From the NCBI RefSeq assembly GCF_020639365.1, contig NZ_JAINUL010000001.1:317437-381436 (forward strand): a DNA stretch of 64,000 nucleotides. Direction: 5' to 3'. Below the pieces are notes generated by a model. The model saw nothing but the letters and a program-made list of their open reading frames with translations. It ran no database searches and had not been told where the DNA came from. Both the position numbers and the translations under genes were made by a program. Origin of the DNA: Streptomyces flavotricini. GTDB taxonomy: Bacteria > Actinomycetota > Actinomycetes > Streptomycetales > Streptomycetaceae. Of this stretch, positions 11,092 through 19,156 are shown piece by piece (position 1 is the first letter of the stretch; each line of letters opens with the position of its first letter).

Positions 11092-11129
11092 GGGCTGGTG
11101 TCAGCCCCAGCTGATGTGACAGTATCAGC
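11092..11129. promoter_or_regulatory. Two adjacent inverted repeats in the arsC-arsR divergent region (candidate ArsR operators)
   Basis: GGGCTG-N4-CAGCCC lies at 11092-11107 and GCTGAT-N8-ATCAGC at 11110-11129. The second ends three bases before the arsR ATG at 11132. Dyads of this size next to an ArsR start are typical autoregulatory sites. Binding would block both arsR and arsC transcription. Confidence 0.6.
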
Positions 11130-11131
11130 CC

Positions 11132-11446
11132 ATGATGACGTCAGTCGACACTGATCTGATCCGGGTTCTGGCCGACCCGCTCCGGCTCAAGATCGTGACC
11201 CTGCTCGCCCGCGAGACGCTCTGCACCACTCACCTCGTGGAGGAGACGGGCGCCAAGCAGACGAACCTCTCCAACCACATGAAGGTGCTGCGGGAGGCGG
11301 GGGTCGTGGATACGGAGCCGTGCGGGAGGTACGTCTACTACCGCCTGCGCCCGGAGGTCATCGAAGCCCTCGCCGGTCAGTTCGCCGACCTCGCCCGGAG
11401 CGCGCGGGCCACCGCGGAGGCGAACCTCAAGCGGTCCTGTCCATAG
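11132..11446 (+). CDS. arsR: ArsR-family arsenic-responsive repressor
   Basis: This 104-residue winged-helix protein has LADPLRLKIVTLLARETLC, then the recognition region TGAKQTNLSNHMKVLREAGVV and a YVYYRL wing. Three cysteines are visible (31, 64 and 103). The classic ELCVCDL metal site is reduced to one Cys (LCTTHL), so As(III) is probably held by Cys31 with Cys64 and/or the C-terminal Cys103, an atypical layout. The ATG at 11132 or 11135 could be used. It is followed 50 bp later by the aquaporin gene, likely the same operon. Confidence 0.9.
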   Translation: MMTSVDTDLIRVLADPLRLKIVTLLARETLCTTHLVEETGAKQTNLSNHMKVLREAGVVDTEPCGRYVYYRLRPEVIEALAGQFADLARSARATAEANLKRSCP

Positions 11447-11496
11447 CCTTCGTGGCCTTTGCCCGCCCTGCCTCACCTGCCCGAGGAGAACCAGCC

Positions 11497-12273
11497 TTGA
11501 CCGCCACCCGGCCCGCCGACACCCCGATATCTGCCGAAGTGCCCCGGCCCGCACCCGGCGCGACCCCGCCCCGCACCCCGCTGATCGCCCGCGCCGCCGC
11601 CGAACTGGTCGGCACCGCCGCCCTCGTCGCGGTCGTCGTCGGCTCCGGCATCCAGGCCACGAAGCTCACCCAGGACGTGGCACTTCAGCTGCTGGCCAAC
11701 TCCACCGCCACCGTCTTCGGGCTCGGCGTCCTCATCGCGCTCCTCGGCCCGGTGTCCGGCGCGCACTTCAACCCGGCCGTGACGCTGGCCGAATGGTGGA
11801 CCGCCCGCCGTGGCGGCGCCGGCGTCACCGCCCGCGAGCTCGCCGTCTACGTGCCTTCGCAGATCGCCGGCGCGATCGCGGGCGCGATCCTGGCCGACGC
11901 GATGTTCGGCGAACCGCTGGTCAAGTGGTCCACGCACGACCGCTCCGCCGGAAACCTCCTCCTCGGCGAGCTCGTGGCCACCGCCGGCCTGGTCCTGCTG
12001 ATCTTCGGCCTGGCCCGCACCGACCGGCTCCGCTTCGCCCCCGTCGCCGTCGCCTCGTACATCGGCGCCGCGTACTGGTTCACCTCCTCCACCTCCTTCG
12101 CCAACCCGGCCGTCACCATCGGCCGCGCCTTCACCGACACGTTCGCGGGCATCGCCCCGGCCTCGGTCCCGGCGTTCGTCGGTGTGCAGTTGGTGGGCGC
12201 GGTGGTGGGCCTGGCGCTGGTGGCGGTCATCTTCCTGCGCGGCGAGACGGGCTCCGCGACGCCCTCGGCCTAG
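11497..12273 (+). CDS. MIP-family channel (aquaglyceroporin type) of the ars operon
   Basis: The product has 258 residues from a TTG at 11497 preceded by GAGGAG. It has six membrane helices and two half-helices carrying the NPA boxes (HFNPAVT near 92 and FANPAVT near 203). The extension before the first helix is Pro/Thr-rich. The family moves water, glycerol or small neutral solutes. In ars operons such channels are known to let As(OH)3 leave the cell down its gradient, replacing an ArsB/Acr3 pump, and none of those is present here. Its position directly after arsR supports that role by inference. Confidence 0.85.
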   Translation: MTATRPADTPISAEVPRPAPGATPPRTPLIARAAAELVGTAALVAVVVGSGIQATKLTQDVALQLLANSTATVFGLGVLIALLGPVSGAHFNPAVTLAEWWTARRGGAGVTARELAVYVPSQIAGAIAGAILADAMFGEPLVKWSTHDRSAGNLLLGELVATAGLVLLIFGLARTDRLRFAPVAVASYIGAAYWFTSSTSFANPAVTIGRAFTDTFAGIAPASVPAFVGVQLVGAVVGLALVAVIFLRGETGSATPSA

Positions 12274-12310
12274 GGCCACGGCTACGACCTCGGCCGAACC
12301 TTCCGCGACC

Positions 12311-12339
12311 CCGTCCCGGGCGCCTCGGCGCCCGGACGG
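12311..12339. terminator. GC-rich hairpin between the channel gene and the GNAT remnant
   Basis: Arms CCGTCC-GGGCGCC and GGCGCCC-GGACGG with one bulged C and a 2-nt loop, in the convergent gap. It probably terminates both directions. Confidence 0.75.
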
Positions 12340-12343
12340 GCTC

Positions 12344-12842
12344 TCACCCCACGTTCGGGCTGCGGCGACGTTCCAGCAGTACGACCTCGCGCCAGACGCC
12401 GTGATGGCGGCCGATGCGCTCGCGGGTGCCGATGATCCGGAAGCCGGCCCGCTGATGGAGGGCCAGGCTCGCGCGGTTCTCGGGGAAGATGCCGGACTGG
12501 ATCGTCCAGATCCCCGCGGCCTCGGTCGAGCCGATCAGCGCGGTGAGAAGGCGCATGGCGACCCCTTGCCCGCGGGCGGCAGGGTGGACGTAGACGGAGT
12601 GCTCGACCACACCCGCGTACGCGCACCGGTCCGAGACCGTGCTCGCCGCGACCCAGCCCAGGACCTTGTTCTCGCCGTCCTTGCCGAGGGCGACGCAGCG
12701 GCGGCAGCTTGCCCGCCGCGAACGCCTCCCACGTCGGGGCGGTGGTCTCGAAGGTGGCGTCGCCCTCGTCGATCCCCGCCTGATAGATCGCCAGGACCTC
12801 ATCCGCGTGCGCTTCGGCCAGCGGCGCGATGGCGATGCTCAT
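12344..12842 (-). pseudogene. GNAT acetyltransferase of the ars cluster (ArsN/phosphinothricin-type), frameshifted
   Basis: The first about 48 residues (MSIAIAPLAEAHADEVLAIY ... AAGKLPPL) are in one frame. The rest (VALGKDGENKVLGWVAASTV, VYVHPAARGQGVAMRLL, IFPENRASLALHQRAGFRIIG) is in another, so a one- or two-base indel lies near 12690-12705. Together they give a complete GNAT protein of the phosphinothricin/arsinothricin acetyltransferase type. Its start overlaps the stop of the second, broken arsR by an ATGA, so the two once formed an operon. It is either a decayed gene or a sequencing error; decay fits the truncated neighbours. Confidence 0.75.
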
Positions 12843-12980
12843 ACGGCGGCCGCGCGGGTCAGGAGCTGTCCCATGGCGGCGAGCACCGCGGGCTCGACCC
12901 GGTGGTACACCCAGGTGCCGCGCCGCTCGGAGGACAGCGGGCCCGCCTCCCGCAGCTTCTTCAGGTGATGGGAGACCGTT
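12839..12980 (-). pseudogene. Second arsR, 5'-truncated
   Basis: The minus strand encodes only the C-terminal part of an ArsR-type repressor: TVSHHLKKLREAGPLSSERR, then GTWVYHRVEPAVLAAMGQLL and TRAAAV, stop at 12839. The N-terminal helices and the first half of the helix-turn-helix are absent. The similarity ends sharply at about 12980, where a plus-strand gene fragment begins. The stop overlaps the GNAT start (ATGA). Confidence 0.75.
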
Positions 12981-13305
12981 CTTCCACCCCGAGCAGGGCG
13001 TCTATCTCGCCGGTATGAAGTCCTACGGCCGGGCCCCGACCTTCCTCGCCATGACCGGCTACGAGCAGGTCCGCTCCATCGCCGCCGCGCTCGCCGGTGA
13101 CCGCGAGGCTGCCGAGCGCGTCGAACTCACCCTTGCCGAGACCGGGGTGTGCGGCGGCGCGGGCCTCTTCGACGAGCCGGAAGCCGCCGAGCAGGGCGGT
13201 GGGGGCTGCCGCGCCGCCCCGGCGGCGCCTCACCCCGCCACGGGCTCTGGCACGGCTCCTTCGTCGGGGCGCCGCCGCACCTCCGTCGCGGCGGGCACGG
13301 CGTAG
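12981..13305 (+). pseudogene. ArsO-like flavin monooxygenase/NAD(P)-binding protein, C-terminal remnant
   Basis: Starting at the junction, the plus strand reads FHPEQGVYLAGMKSYGRAPT, then FLAMTGYEQVRSIAAALAGD and LAETGVC. This is the C-terminal end of the thioredoxin-reductase-like flavoprotein found in Streptomyces ars clusters. No start codon or Rossmann regions remain; the preceding bases belong to the opposed arsR fragment. The tail overlaps the end of the next minus-strand gene by 76 bp. Confidence 0.65.
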
Positions 13306-14369
13306 AAGTCCGGGGGCAGGGGGCGGTAAGCGGTCTCGTTCGGGAGCCGGTACTCCCAGGCCAGTGCGCGTGTGGCCACGCCCGTGACCGGGTGGTCCCG
13401 GTAGTACCGGACCCAATCCGTCCACAGCCAGGTCCGCGTCCCACCGGCCAGTGCTCCCAGCCGCTGCCGCTCCTCCGCCAGGGTCTTGCCGACGTTCTGC
13501 GCGTAGCGCCGGACCAAGGTCACGCTGTCGGCCCGCATCGGCGTCTTGTAACCGGCCGGGGAACGGAACGGGGCCGTCGTGCGGGTGACGTGGTCACCTT
13601 CGGCCCAGTCGACGGTGACCTGTCCGGTGTCGTGCAGGGTGACGACCGCGTCGACCGAGGCGTTCCACCACAGCACCCCCTTCCCGAACCAGCCGACCGT
13701 CAAAGTCCCGTCACGCTCGAGCCCGTGCCGCGGTACGGTGCGCTCGGCGAGCTCGTGCGCGGGGACTCCGAGCCGCGCGGCGGCCTTCTTCACGGACTTC
13801 ACCAGGACCTTCTGCGGGTGCAGGGCGCGGGCGACGTCGTAGTGCAGGGCCCACAGTTCCTCCATCGCCTCCGGGCCGGGCAGGTCGCCGAGCGCCGCGA
13901 AGGCCGCGCCCGCGATCTCGTGGTCCACCCGGTGGTAAGTGTCCATGGCCTGGGCGTTCTTACGGGCGACCGCGGCGAGATCGGCGCTCAGCCCCTCGCT
14001 GTCCCGGCGGAGCCAGCCGGCGGCGAGGAGGAAGCCGATCGCAAGACCGCGCGCCCGCGAAGCAGGTTTGATCATCCCGAGTTCGCGGATCGCGTGCTCG
14101 GGGTCGTCCATGTCGTGGAACGACCCTCCCCGGGCCAACTCCTGCACCGCGTAACGCACCAGCTCATCGGCGCCGTCCGCCTTGAGCAGCACCTTCGCCC
14201 GGCGCTTCCAGGCGGCGTCGACCTTGTACCGCCAGTTCCAGAACCCGTCGGATGTCCCCAGGTGTACGACCAGCTCACCCAACTCGGGCGACAGGCCGGT
14301 CAACCGCTCGCGCGTACGGGTGCTCCAGGCGTTGCCGGGATCGAACAGGTCCGTCACAAGATCACTCAT
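13230..14369 (-). CDS. DUF4132-like protein, C-terminally truncated
   Basis: The open frame has 379 residues from the ATG at 14369. It is mostly helical, with a region WLWTDWVRYYRDHPVTGVAT followed by RALAWEYRLP, which resembles the beginning of the DUF4132 domain. Members are usually much longer and continue for a few hundred residues after this point. Here the protein stops about 25 residues later with an unrelated Arg/Pro/Glu-rich tail that overlaps the arsO remnant antisense. The gene therefore looks cut by the same rearrangement. Function of the family is unknown. The assignment is tentative. Confidence 0.6.
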   Translation of the reverse strand: MSDLVTDLFDPGNAWSTRTRERLTGLSPELGELVVHLGTSDGFWNWRYKVDAAWKRRAKVLLKADGADELVRYAVQELARGGSFHDMDDPEHAIRELGMIKPASRARGLAIGFLLAAGWLRRDSEGLSADLAAVARKNAQAMDTYHRVDHEIAGAAFAALGDLPGPEAMEELWALHYDVARALHPQKVLVKSVKKAAARLGVPAHELAERTVPRHGLERDGTLTVGWFGKGVLWWNASVDAVVTLHDTGQVTVDWAEGDHVTRTTAPFRSPAGYKTPMRADSVTLVRRYAQNVGKTLAEERQRLGALAGGTRTWLWTDWVRYYRDHPVTGVATRALAWEYRLPNETAYRPLPPDFYAVPAATEVRRRPDEGAVPEPVAG

Positions 14370-14588
14370 GCCGTGATGCTGCCAAACCACACTGACATCG
14401 ACCCGGGCCGGGCCACGCCCGGGGCCATTGCGTCCCGGTCATGCGGACTGTAGCCCCCTGCCCCCTTCACCCCCATACGTGACGCCAGGTAACCGTCCGA
14501 TCGCACACGGCGGGAGGCGGGCGGCCGCGGGCTCGCCGGGGTGGGGCGTAGCGGCGCGCGGGCGGCGCGTGGGGGGGACGATGGACGG

Positions 14589-16805
14589 GTGCGAGACCTT
14601 CCAGGGCGTGACCAGGGGGCCGAGCCGCCGCCCGGGACCGCCGAGGGCGTCGACGGGGCCGAGGGGGCCGAGGGGGCCGATCAGCGGGCACTCGGCGAGG
14701 CCCTGGTCCGGGCTTGCGCGGCCGCGGGGGCGTCCATCGGCATGCTCTACCTGCCCGACCCCGCCCGACGCGTCCTGCACCTGGCGATGACCCTCGGTCT
14801 GGCCCGTGAGTTCGCGCTGCCCTGGTCCCGGGTCGTCGTGGACGATTCCATCCCGGTGGCCGACGCGGTCCGCGACGGGCGGTTCGTCTGGCTGGGCGGC
14901 CAGGAGGAGACGGCCCGGCGCTACCCGCGCCTCGGCCTCGTCCTGCCGTACGACTTCGCCCTCGCCGCCGCCCCGCTCGTCCCCGACCCGGCGCCCGCGG
15001 CGGCGGAGCCCACCGGGGCCGGGCTCATCCTCCTGTGGCCCGGTTCCCATGCGCCCCACCTGACCGACCGGGAACGCGACGCCGTGGACTCGGCCTGCGG
15101 CCGTCTCGCGAACCACCTGCGCAGGGCCGCCGACACCGGACACCCCGTCCGGCCGCCGGCGCAGCCGGTCATGCTGCGACCGCTTCCCCCTCCCACGCCC
15201 GGACCCGTCGAGGCTGCTGCCGCCATGGCCTTCATCCGCCGACTGCCCGGAGGCAACTGCGCACTCGATCTGAACGGCACGATCACCTTCATCACCGCCG
15301 AGGCTGCCGAGCTGCTGGGCGCGCCCGTCTCCCGCCTCCGCGGCGCCCTGCCCTGGGAAGCGCTGCCCTGGATGGACACGCCCGTCATCGAGGACCACTA
15401 CCGGGCCGCGGCGATCAGCCGGCTGCCGCGCAGCTTCACCGCCGCGCCCCCGGTCGGCCGCTACCTGCGCTTCGACCTCTACCCGGACGACACGGGGATC
15501 AGCGTCCGCATCACCCCGGTCGCCGCCGACGAGCCCGTCCCGCCGCCCGCCCCGCGGACGGCCGCCCCCGCGGAACCCTCACCCAGCCGGGCCACCGCCC
15601 TCTACCAGCTCATGCACCTGGCGGCCGCCCTCACGGAGGCCGTCCACGCCCGAGACGTCGTCGAGCACGCCGCCGACCTGCTCGTCCCCGCGCTCGGCGC
15701 CCAGGCCCTGGCCCTTCTGGTGGCCGAGGAGCAGCGCCTGCGCATCGTCGGCTTCCGCGGCTACCCGGCCGAGCTCATGGCCCGCTACGACGGCATCCCG
15801 CTCGGCGTCCACACGGCCAGCACCCATGGCCTGCGCACGGGCGAGCCGCTGTTCTTCGCGTCGGAGGGCGAGCTCGCGGCCGCCTTCCCGGCCGTCGTGA
15901 TCGGGGACGGCATGGCGGCGTGGGCCTTCCTGCCCCTCATCGCGTCCGGCCGGCCCATCGGCACCCTCATCCTGGCCTACGCGCAGCACCATCCGTTCGT
16001 CCCCGGTGAGCGGGCGATCCTGACCTCCCTCGCCGGACTCATCGCCCAGGCCCTGGACCGTGCCCGCCTCTACGACGCCACCCACCAGCTCGCCCACAGT
16101 CTGCAGACCGGTCTGCTGCCGCGCGTCCTACCGGACGTCCCGCACCTCGAAGTGGCCGCCAGATACCTGCCGGCGGCGCACGGGTTCGACATCGGCGGCG
16201 ACTTCTACGACCTCATCCGGATCGACGACACCACCGTCGCGGCCGCCGTGGGCGACGTCCAGGGCCACAACGTGAACGCCGCGGCCCTCATGGGCCAGGT
16301 CCGCACAGCCGTCCACGCGTCCGCCGGCGAGCACCCGGCGGAGGTCCTCGCCCGCACCAACCGGCTCCTGACCGACCTCGAACCCGGGCTCTTCACCAGC
16401 TGCGTGTACGCCCACATCGACCTCGCGACCCGCACCGCCCACCTGGCCACGGCCGGCCATCCGCCCCCGCTGCTGCGCCACGCCGGCGGCCCGGCGCGGG
16501 TGCTCCGCCTGCCGCCCGGGCTGCTCCTCGGCATCGATCCGGACGCCTCGTACACGGCCGTCGAGATCCCGTTCGAGCCGGGCAGCCTGCTCGTCTTGTA
16601 CACCGACGGGCTGGTCGAGGTGCCCGGCGAGGACCTGGAGGACGGCATCGCAGCCGTCGCCGCCCGCATCGCCGCAACCGACGAACGCCACGCGGTGGGC
16701 GCGCTGGCGGACGACCTCATCGGCCAAGCCCGCGGCGGAGCCCCCCGTACCGACGACATCGCCCTGCTCCTGCTGCGCTTCGCCCAGGAGGGGCGGCACG
16801 CGTGA
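14589..16805 (+). CDS. GAF-PAS-GAF-SpoIIE (PP2C) serine phosphatase
   Basis: The product has about 738 residues from a GTG at 14589 (GGGGGAC upstream; an in-frame start at 14541 is possible). The order is GAF-like domain (about 25-180), Pro-rich linker, PAS-like domain (205-310), GAF domain (335-490) and SpoIIE-type PP2C (from about 500). Phosphatase metal motifs are complete: GGDFYDL, VGDVQGHN, GHPPPLL, YTDGLVE and the final DDIALL. Such proteins dephosphorylate STAS-domain anti-sigma-factor antagonists in response to a sensed signal, releasing sigma factors. No partner gene is adjacent; the nearest STAS and RsbW-type genes are at 50 kb. Confidence 0.9.
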   Translation: MRDLPGRDQGAEPPPGTAEGVDGAEGAEGADQRALGEALVRACAAAGASIGMLYLPDPARRVLHLAMTLGLAREFALPWSRVVVDDSIPVADAVRDGRFVWLGGQEETARRYPRLGLVLPYDFALAAAPLVPDPAPAAAEPTGAGLILLWPGSHAPHLTDRERDAVDSACGRLANHLRRAADTGHPVRPPAQPVMLRPLPPPTPGPVEAAAAMAFIRRLPGGNCALDLNGTITFITAEAAELLGAPVSRLRGALPWEALPWMDTPVIEDHYRAAAISRLPRSFTAAPPVGRYLRFDLYPDDTGISVRITPVAADEPVPPPAPRTAAPAEPSPSRATALYQLMHLAAALTEAVHARDVVEHAADLLVPALGAQALALLVAEEQRLRIVGFRGYPAELMARYDGIPLGVHTASTHGLRTGEPLFFASEGELAAAFPAVVIGDGMAAWAFLPLIASGRPIGTLILAYAQHHPFVPGERAILTSLAGLIAQALDRARLYDATHQLAHSLQTGLLPRVLPDVPHLEVAARYLPAAHGFDIGGDFYDLIRIDDTTVAAAVGDVQGHNVNAAALMGQVRTAVHASAGEHPAEVLARTNRLLTDLEPGLFTSCVYAHIDLATRTAHLATAGHPPPLLRHAGGPARVLRLPPGLLLGIDPDASYTAVEIPFEPGSLLVLYTDGLVEVPGEDLEDGIAAVAARIAATDERHAVGALADDLIGQARGGAPRTDDIALLLLRFAQEGRHA

Positions 16806-16866
16806 CGGGGCTGTCGTGGGCCCGCCCGCCGCAGGGCAGGCGCCCGCCCAGGCTCGGACGCCGTGT

Positions 16867-17754
16867 TCACCGCTCGCGGTGGGTGAGCTCCTCGACCTTG
16901 CGGGCCGCCGTCTCGGCCCTCGCTCGCGCCGTGGTTGCCGCACGCCCGGCCTCCCTCAGGCCCGCTGCCTCGGCCGCGCTCGACGCACGGGCCGTCACCA
17001 GCCGCTCCTTCGCCGCCCGTAGGTCTTCCTCGGCTGCCTTCACGGCGTCGGCCGCGCGGTCGAGACGGTCCTGCGCGGCGGCCCGGGCCGCTTCCAGGCG
17101 CTCCGCCTCCGCCCGGGTCTCGGCCGACTCGGCCCGGGCCGCCTCCACACGCCCGCGGCGCGCCCGCTCCGCCTGACCGTCCGCATCTCGTTGCGGTGGC
17201 CGGGCGTGCTCCGTCGAGGATCCGTCCGGCCGGGCCGCCCGTGCCGGTCGAGGAGGAGCGGCGCCTGGCGACGGCTCCAGGCCGGTGAAACCCGACACCG
17301 TGTCCGGCGCCTTGGCCAGCCGGCCCCCCGACCACTGCGCGGCGACGTCGGCATCCGCGAGGACCGCGTGCAGGATCTGCTCGACCTCGTAAAGCGCCGA
17401 GTCGCTCACGCTCTGCCCGGCCTCGGCGGCCAACGTGCGCGCCGTACGCGCGAGCTCACCGATCACCACGTGCTGATCATGCGACAACTTCCGCAACCGT
17501 TCGGCGTCCAATGTCCGGTGCGCGGCACGGAGCGCCTCACCGAGCCGGACGAGGCGCTGCGCCTCCTTCGGCCGGTTGCGGGCCAGCAGGCCCGCCGTCC
17601 ACGCCGCGACCGTCGGCCTCCGCAATGCCGCGACCGCGGCGGCGAGCCGCTTGTCGCCGGCCTTGCGCGCCTCGACCACGTACGCGTCCCGCGCCGCGGT
17701 GAACTCCGACGGCCGCAGCCCGTACAACTCCACCGCCACCGACTCCACGTCCAT
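16867..17754 (-). CDS. Coiled-coil protein of unknown function
   Basis: The product has 295 residues from the ATG at 17754. An N-terminal helical domain (VAVELYGLRPSEFTAARDAY, LRRPTVAAWTAGLLARN) is followed by a Pro/Ala linker and then about 115 residues of Ala/Glu/Arg heptads (AETRAEAERLEAARAAAQDR) forming a long coiled coil. The N-terminal part is shared with many uncharacterised Streptomyces proteins. No enzyme motif is visible. It is divergent from the GNAT gene with 69 bp between starts. Confidence 0.8.
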   Translation of the reverse strand: MDVESVAVELYGLRPSEFTAARDAYVVEARKAGDKRLAAAVAALRRPTVAAWTAGLLARNRPKEAQRLVRLGEALRAAHRTLDAERLRKLSHDQHVVIGELARTARTLAAEAGQSVSDSALYEVEQILHAVLADADVAAQWSGGRLAKAPDTVSGFTGLEPSPGAAPPRPARAARPDGSSTEHARPPQRDADGQAERARRGRVEAARAESAETRAEAERLEAARAAAQDRLDRAADAVKAAEEDLRAAKERLVTARASSAAEAAGLREAGRAATTARARAETAARKVEELTHRER

Positions 17755-17823
17755 ACCGGAAGTCTCCCGCCCGCGTCCCGGAGGCCCGTGCAGCGCCTCT
17801 GCGTGTCGTGTGATGCTGGCGTC

Positions 17824-18324
17824 ATGACTGGTCAACTCGAGGTCGCCGTCGTCCGCTGGCCGGACCAGAGCCCTTCCGTTGAGGACGGGCTGGCAGGTCT
17901 GTTGACGGACTACCACCTGCGGACGGAGGCGGAGAAGGGCCGGGCCGTGGCCGACGTGCACGGGTTGCCTGAGCGCTACCGGGCAGAAATCCTGGCCCCA
18001 CGGACCGCGTTCGCCGACGATGCCGTGCTCTTGGCCCTCACTGGGGACACGGTCGTGGGGTGCCTGGTGGTGGCAGCCCCTGCCGACGGGCGGTCGGAGA
18101 TCAAGAGGCTCTGGACCGACCCGGCGTTCCGGGGCAGGGGCATCGCGTCCGGCCTGCTTTCCGCCGCGCTCGCGCATGCCGCGGAGAGCGACGTGAGCGG
18201 TGTGCGGCTGTCGGTGTGGAAATGGCGGAGCGGGGCCGTCGCCCTGTACGAACGGCTCGGCTTCGTCATCACCGAGTCGTGGGACGAGCGGGATCAACTG
18301 GTCTGCATGCAGCGCCCGGTGTGA
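17824..18324 (+). CDS. GNAT family N-acetyltransferase
   Basis: This 166-residue protein has the acetyl-CoA motif A (IKRLWTDPAFRGRGIASGLL, with RGRGIA as the pyrophosphate loop) and motif B (GAVALYERLGFVI). It probably acetylates a small-molecule amine; the substrate is unknown. The ATG at 17824 was chosen; the open frame extends far upstream but would collide with the divergent gene. It stands alone, and 250 bp without a clear gene follow. Confidence 0.85.
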   Translation: MTGQLEVAVVRWPDQSPSVEDGLAGLLTDYHLRTEAEKGRAVADVHGLPERYRAEILAPRTAFADDAVLLALTGDTVVGCLVVAAPADGRSEIKRLWTDPAFRGRGIASGLLSAALAHAAESDVSGVRLSVWKWRSGAVALYERLGFVITESWDERDQLVCMQRPV

Positions 18325-18574
18325 GCGGTCACCGGCACGAAGGGTGCGGGGACGACCTCTCGTCGCCCTACCGGGCATGGCGACGTCCCAGCGGTGGACG
18401 GGATCGACCGCCAAGAGGCCGACCAGCTGCACACCCGGCTCGGCGGCGATCACCAGCTGGGCCGAGGACCTTTGCCCTGGGGCCGACCGCCCGGCAGGAC
18501 GGCGAGGATGTCCAATCCCGCACAAGGCCTCAGAATGGACGTTATGCGCCCTCTATTCCGGAATGGGAAAGAGC

Positions 18575-18946
18575 ATGACGGACCTCAAGTTTGAACAGAA
18601 GCGCTCGTTGTCGCGTATGGAAGCGGCCGACCAGCTCACGGCACTCGCGGCCATGATGAGGGAAGGCGGGGATGCCGAGCTGGAACTCGTCCCCGGGACG
18701 CTGAGTCTGCGGATCCCCGATGACCTCCGCAGCGAGATCGAGGTCGAGGTGGGCGACGGGCAGATCGAGCTGGAGATCGAGTTCACGTGGCCGACCACAC
18801 CGCGCCGCCCAGCTCCACCGCACACGGCCACAAGCACGGAGAAGACCCCGAGGCGCAAGAGCGCGGCCGCGGCCGAACCCGACCGGAGCAGCACGCGTAC
18901 CAGCAGGAGCAAGACCGCCAAGCGATCCGCCACCAGAACACCGTGA
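18575..18946 (+). CDS. Amphi-Trp domain protein
   Basis: The 123-residue protein opens with the amphi-Trp pattern: FEQKRSLSRMEAADQLTALA, GDAELELVPGTLSLRIPDDL and a symmetrical ELEIEFTWPT. A basic, Ser/Thr/Arg-rich disordered tail follows. The domain is small, of unknown biochemical role, and often occurs among stress-response genes. The ATG at 18575 is used; GGGAAAGAG upstream is the likely ribosome-binding site, overlapped by an alternative ATG at 18563. The lysine/arginine tail could bind nucleic acid, which is inference. Confidence 0.8.
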   Translation: MTDLKFEQKRSLSRMEAADQLTALAAMMREGGDAELELVPGTLSLRIPDDLRSEIEVEVGDGQIELEIEFTWPTTPRRPAPPHTATSTEKTPRRKSAAAAEPDRSSTRTSRSKTAKRSATRTP

Positions 18947-19019
18947 TCGCCGGCTCACGAGCCATAGCGCTCTGTCGGCCGATCTCGTCACGGCTGGTGT
19001 TCGATCGTTCGCTGCTTGC

Positions 19020-19140
19020 ATGCGGGCCCGGTGGGCCACCCGGCCGGCGGGGCGGCAAGAGGATCCGGGCGGCCAGCCACACACCGAGCGAGCAACACCA
19101 GGATCAGCGCGCCCCCGACCAGGGCACCTGGCGACGCCCG
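19020..19140 (-). pseudogene. Possible decayed membrane-protein C-terminus
   Basis: The minus strand encodes GALVGGALILVLLA in one frame. After a one-base shift it continues GVWLAARILLPPRRPGGPPG in another. The pieces join into a plausible last membrane helix and basic tail. No beginning of the gene is seen. This may be coincidence in a 210-bp gap. Confidence 0.3.
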
Positions 19141-19156
19141 GCCACTTACGCAGGTC

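Noticed and set aside
12981..13305. A start codon making the arsO-like remnant a short intact gene
   Set aside because: The open frame upstream is only the complement of the arsR remnant, and the fragment lacks both nucleotide-binding regions of the family.
13149..14453. A 434-codon plus-strand open frame across the DUF4132-like gene
   Set aside because: It crosses the arsO remnant and the opposite gene with no coherent domain, so it is a shadow.
18325..18574. Short frames between the GNAT and amphi-Trp genes
   Set aside because: They have no ribosome-binding site and no protein-like composition; the minus-strand segment near 18400 was too short to call.
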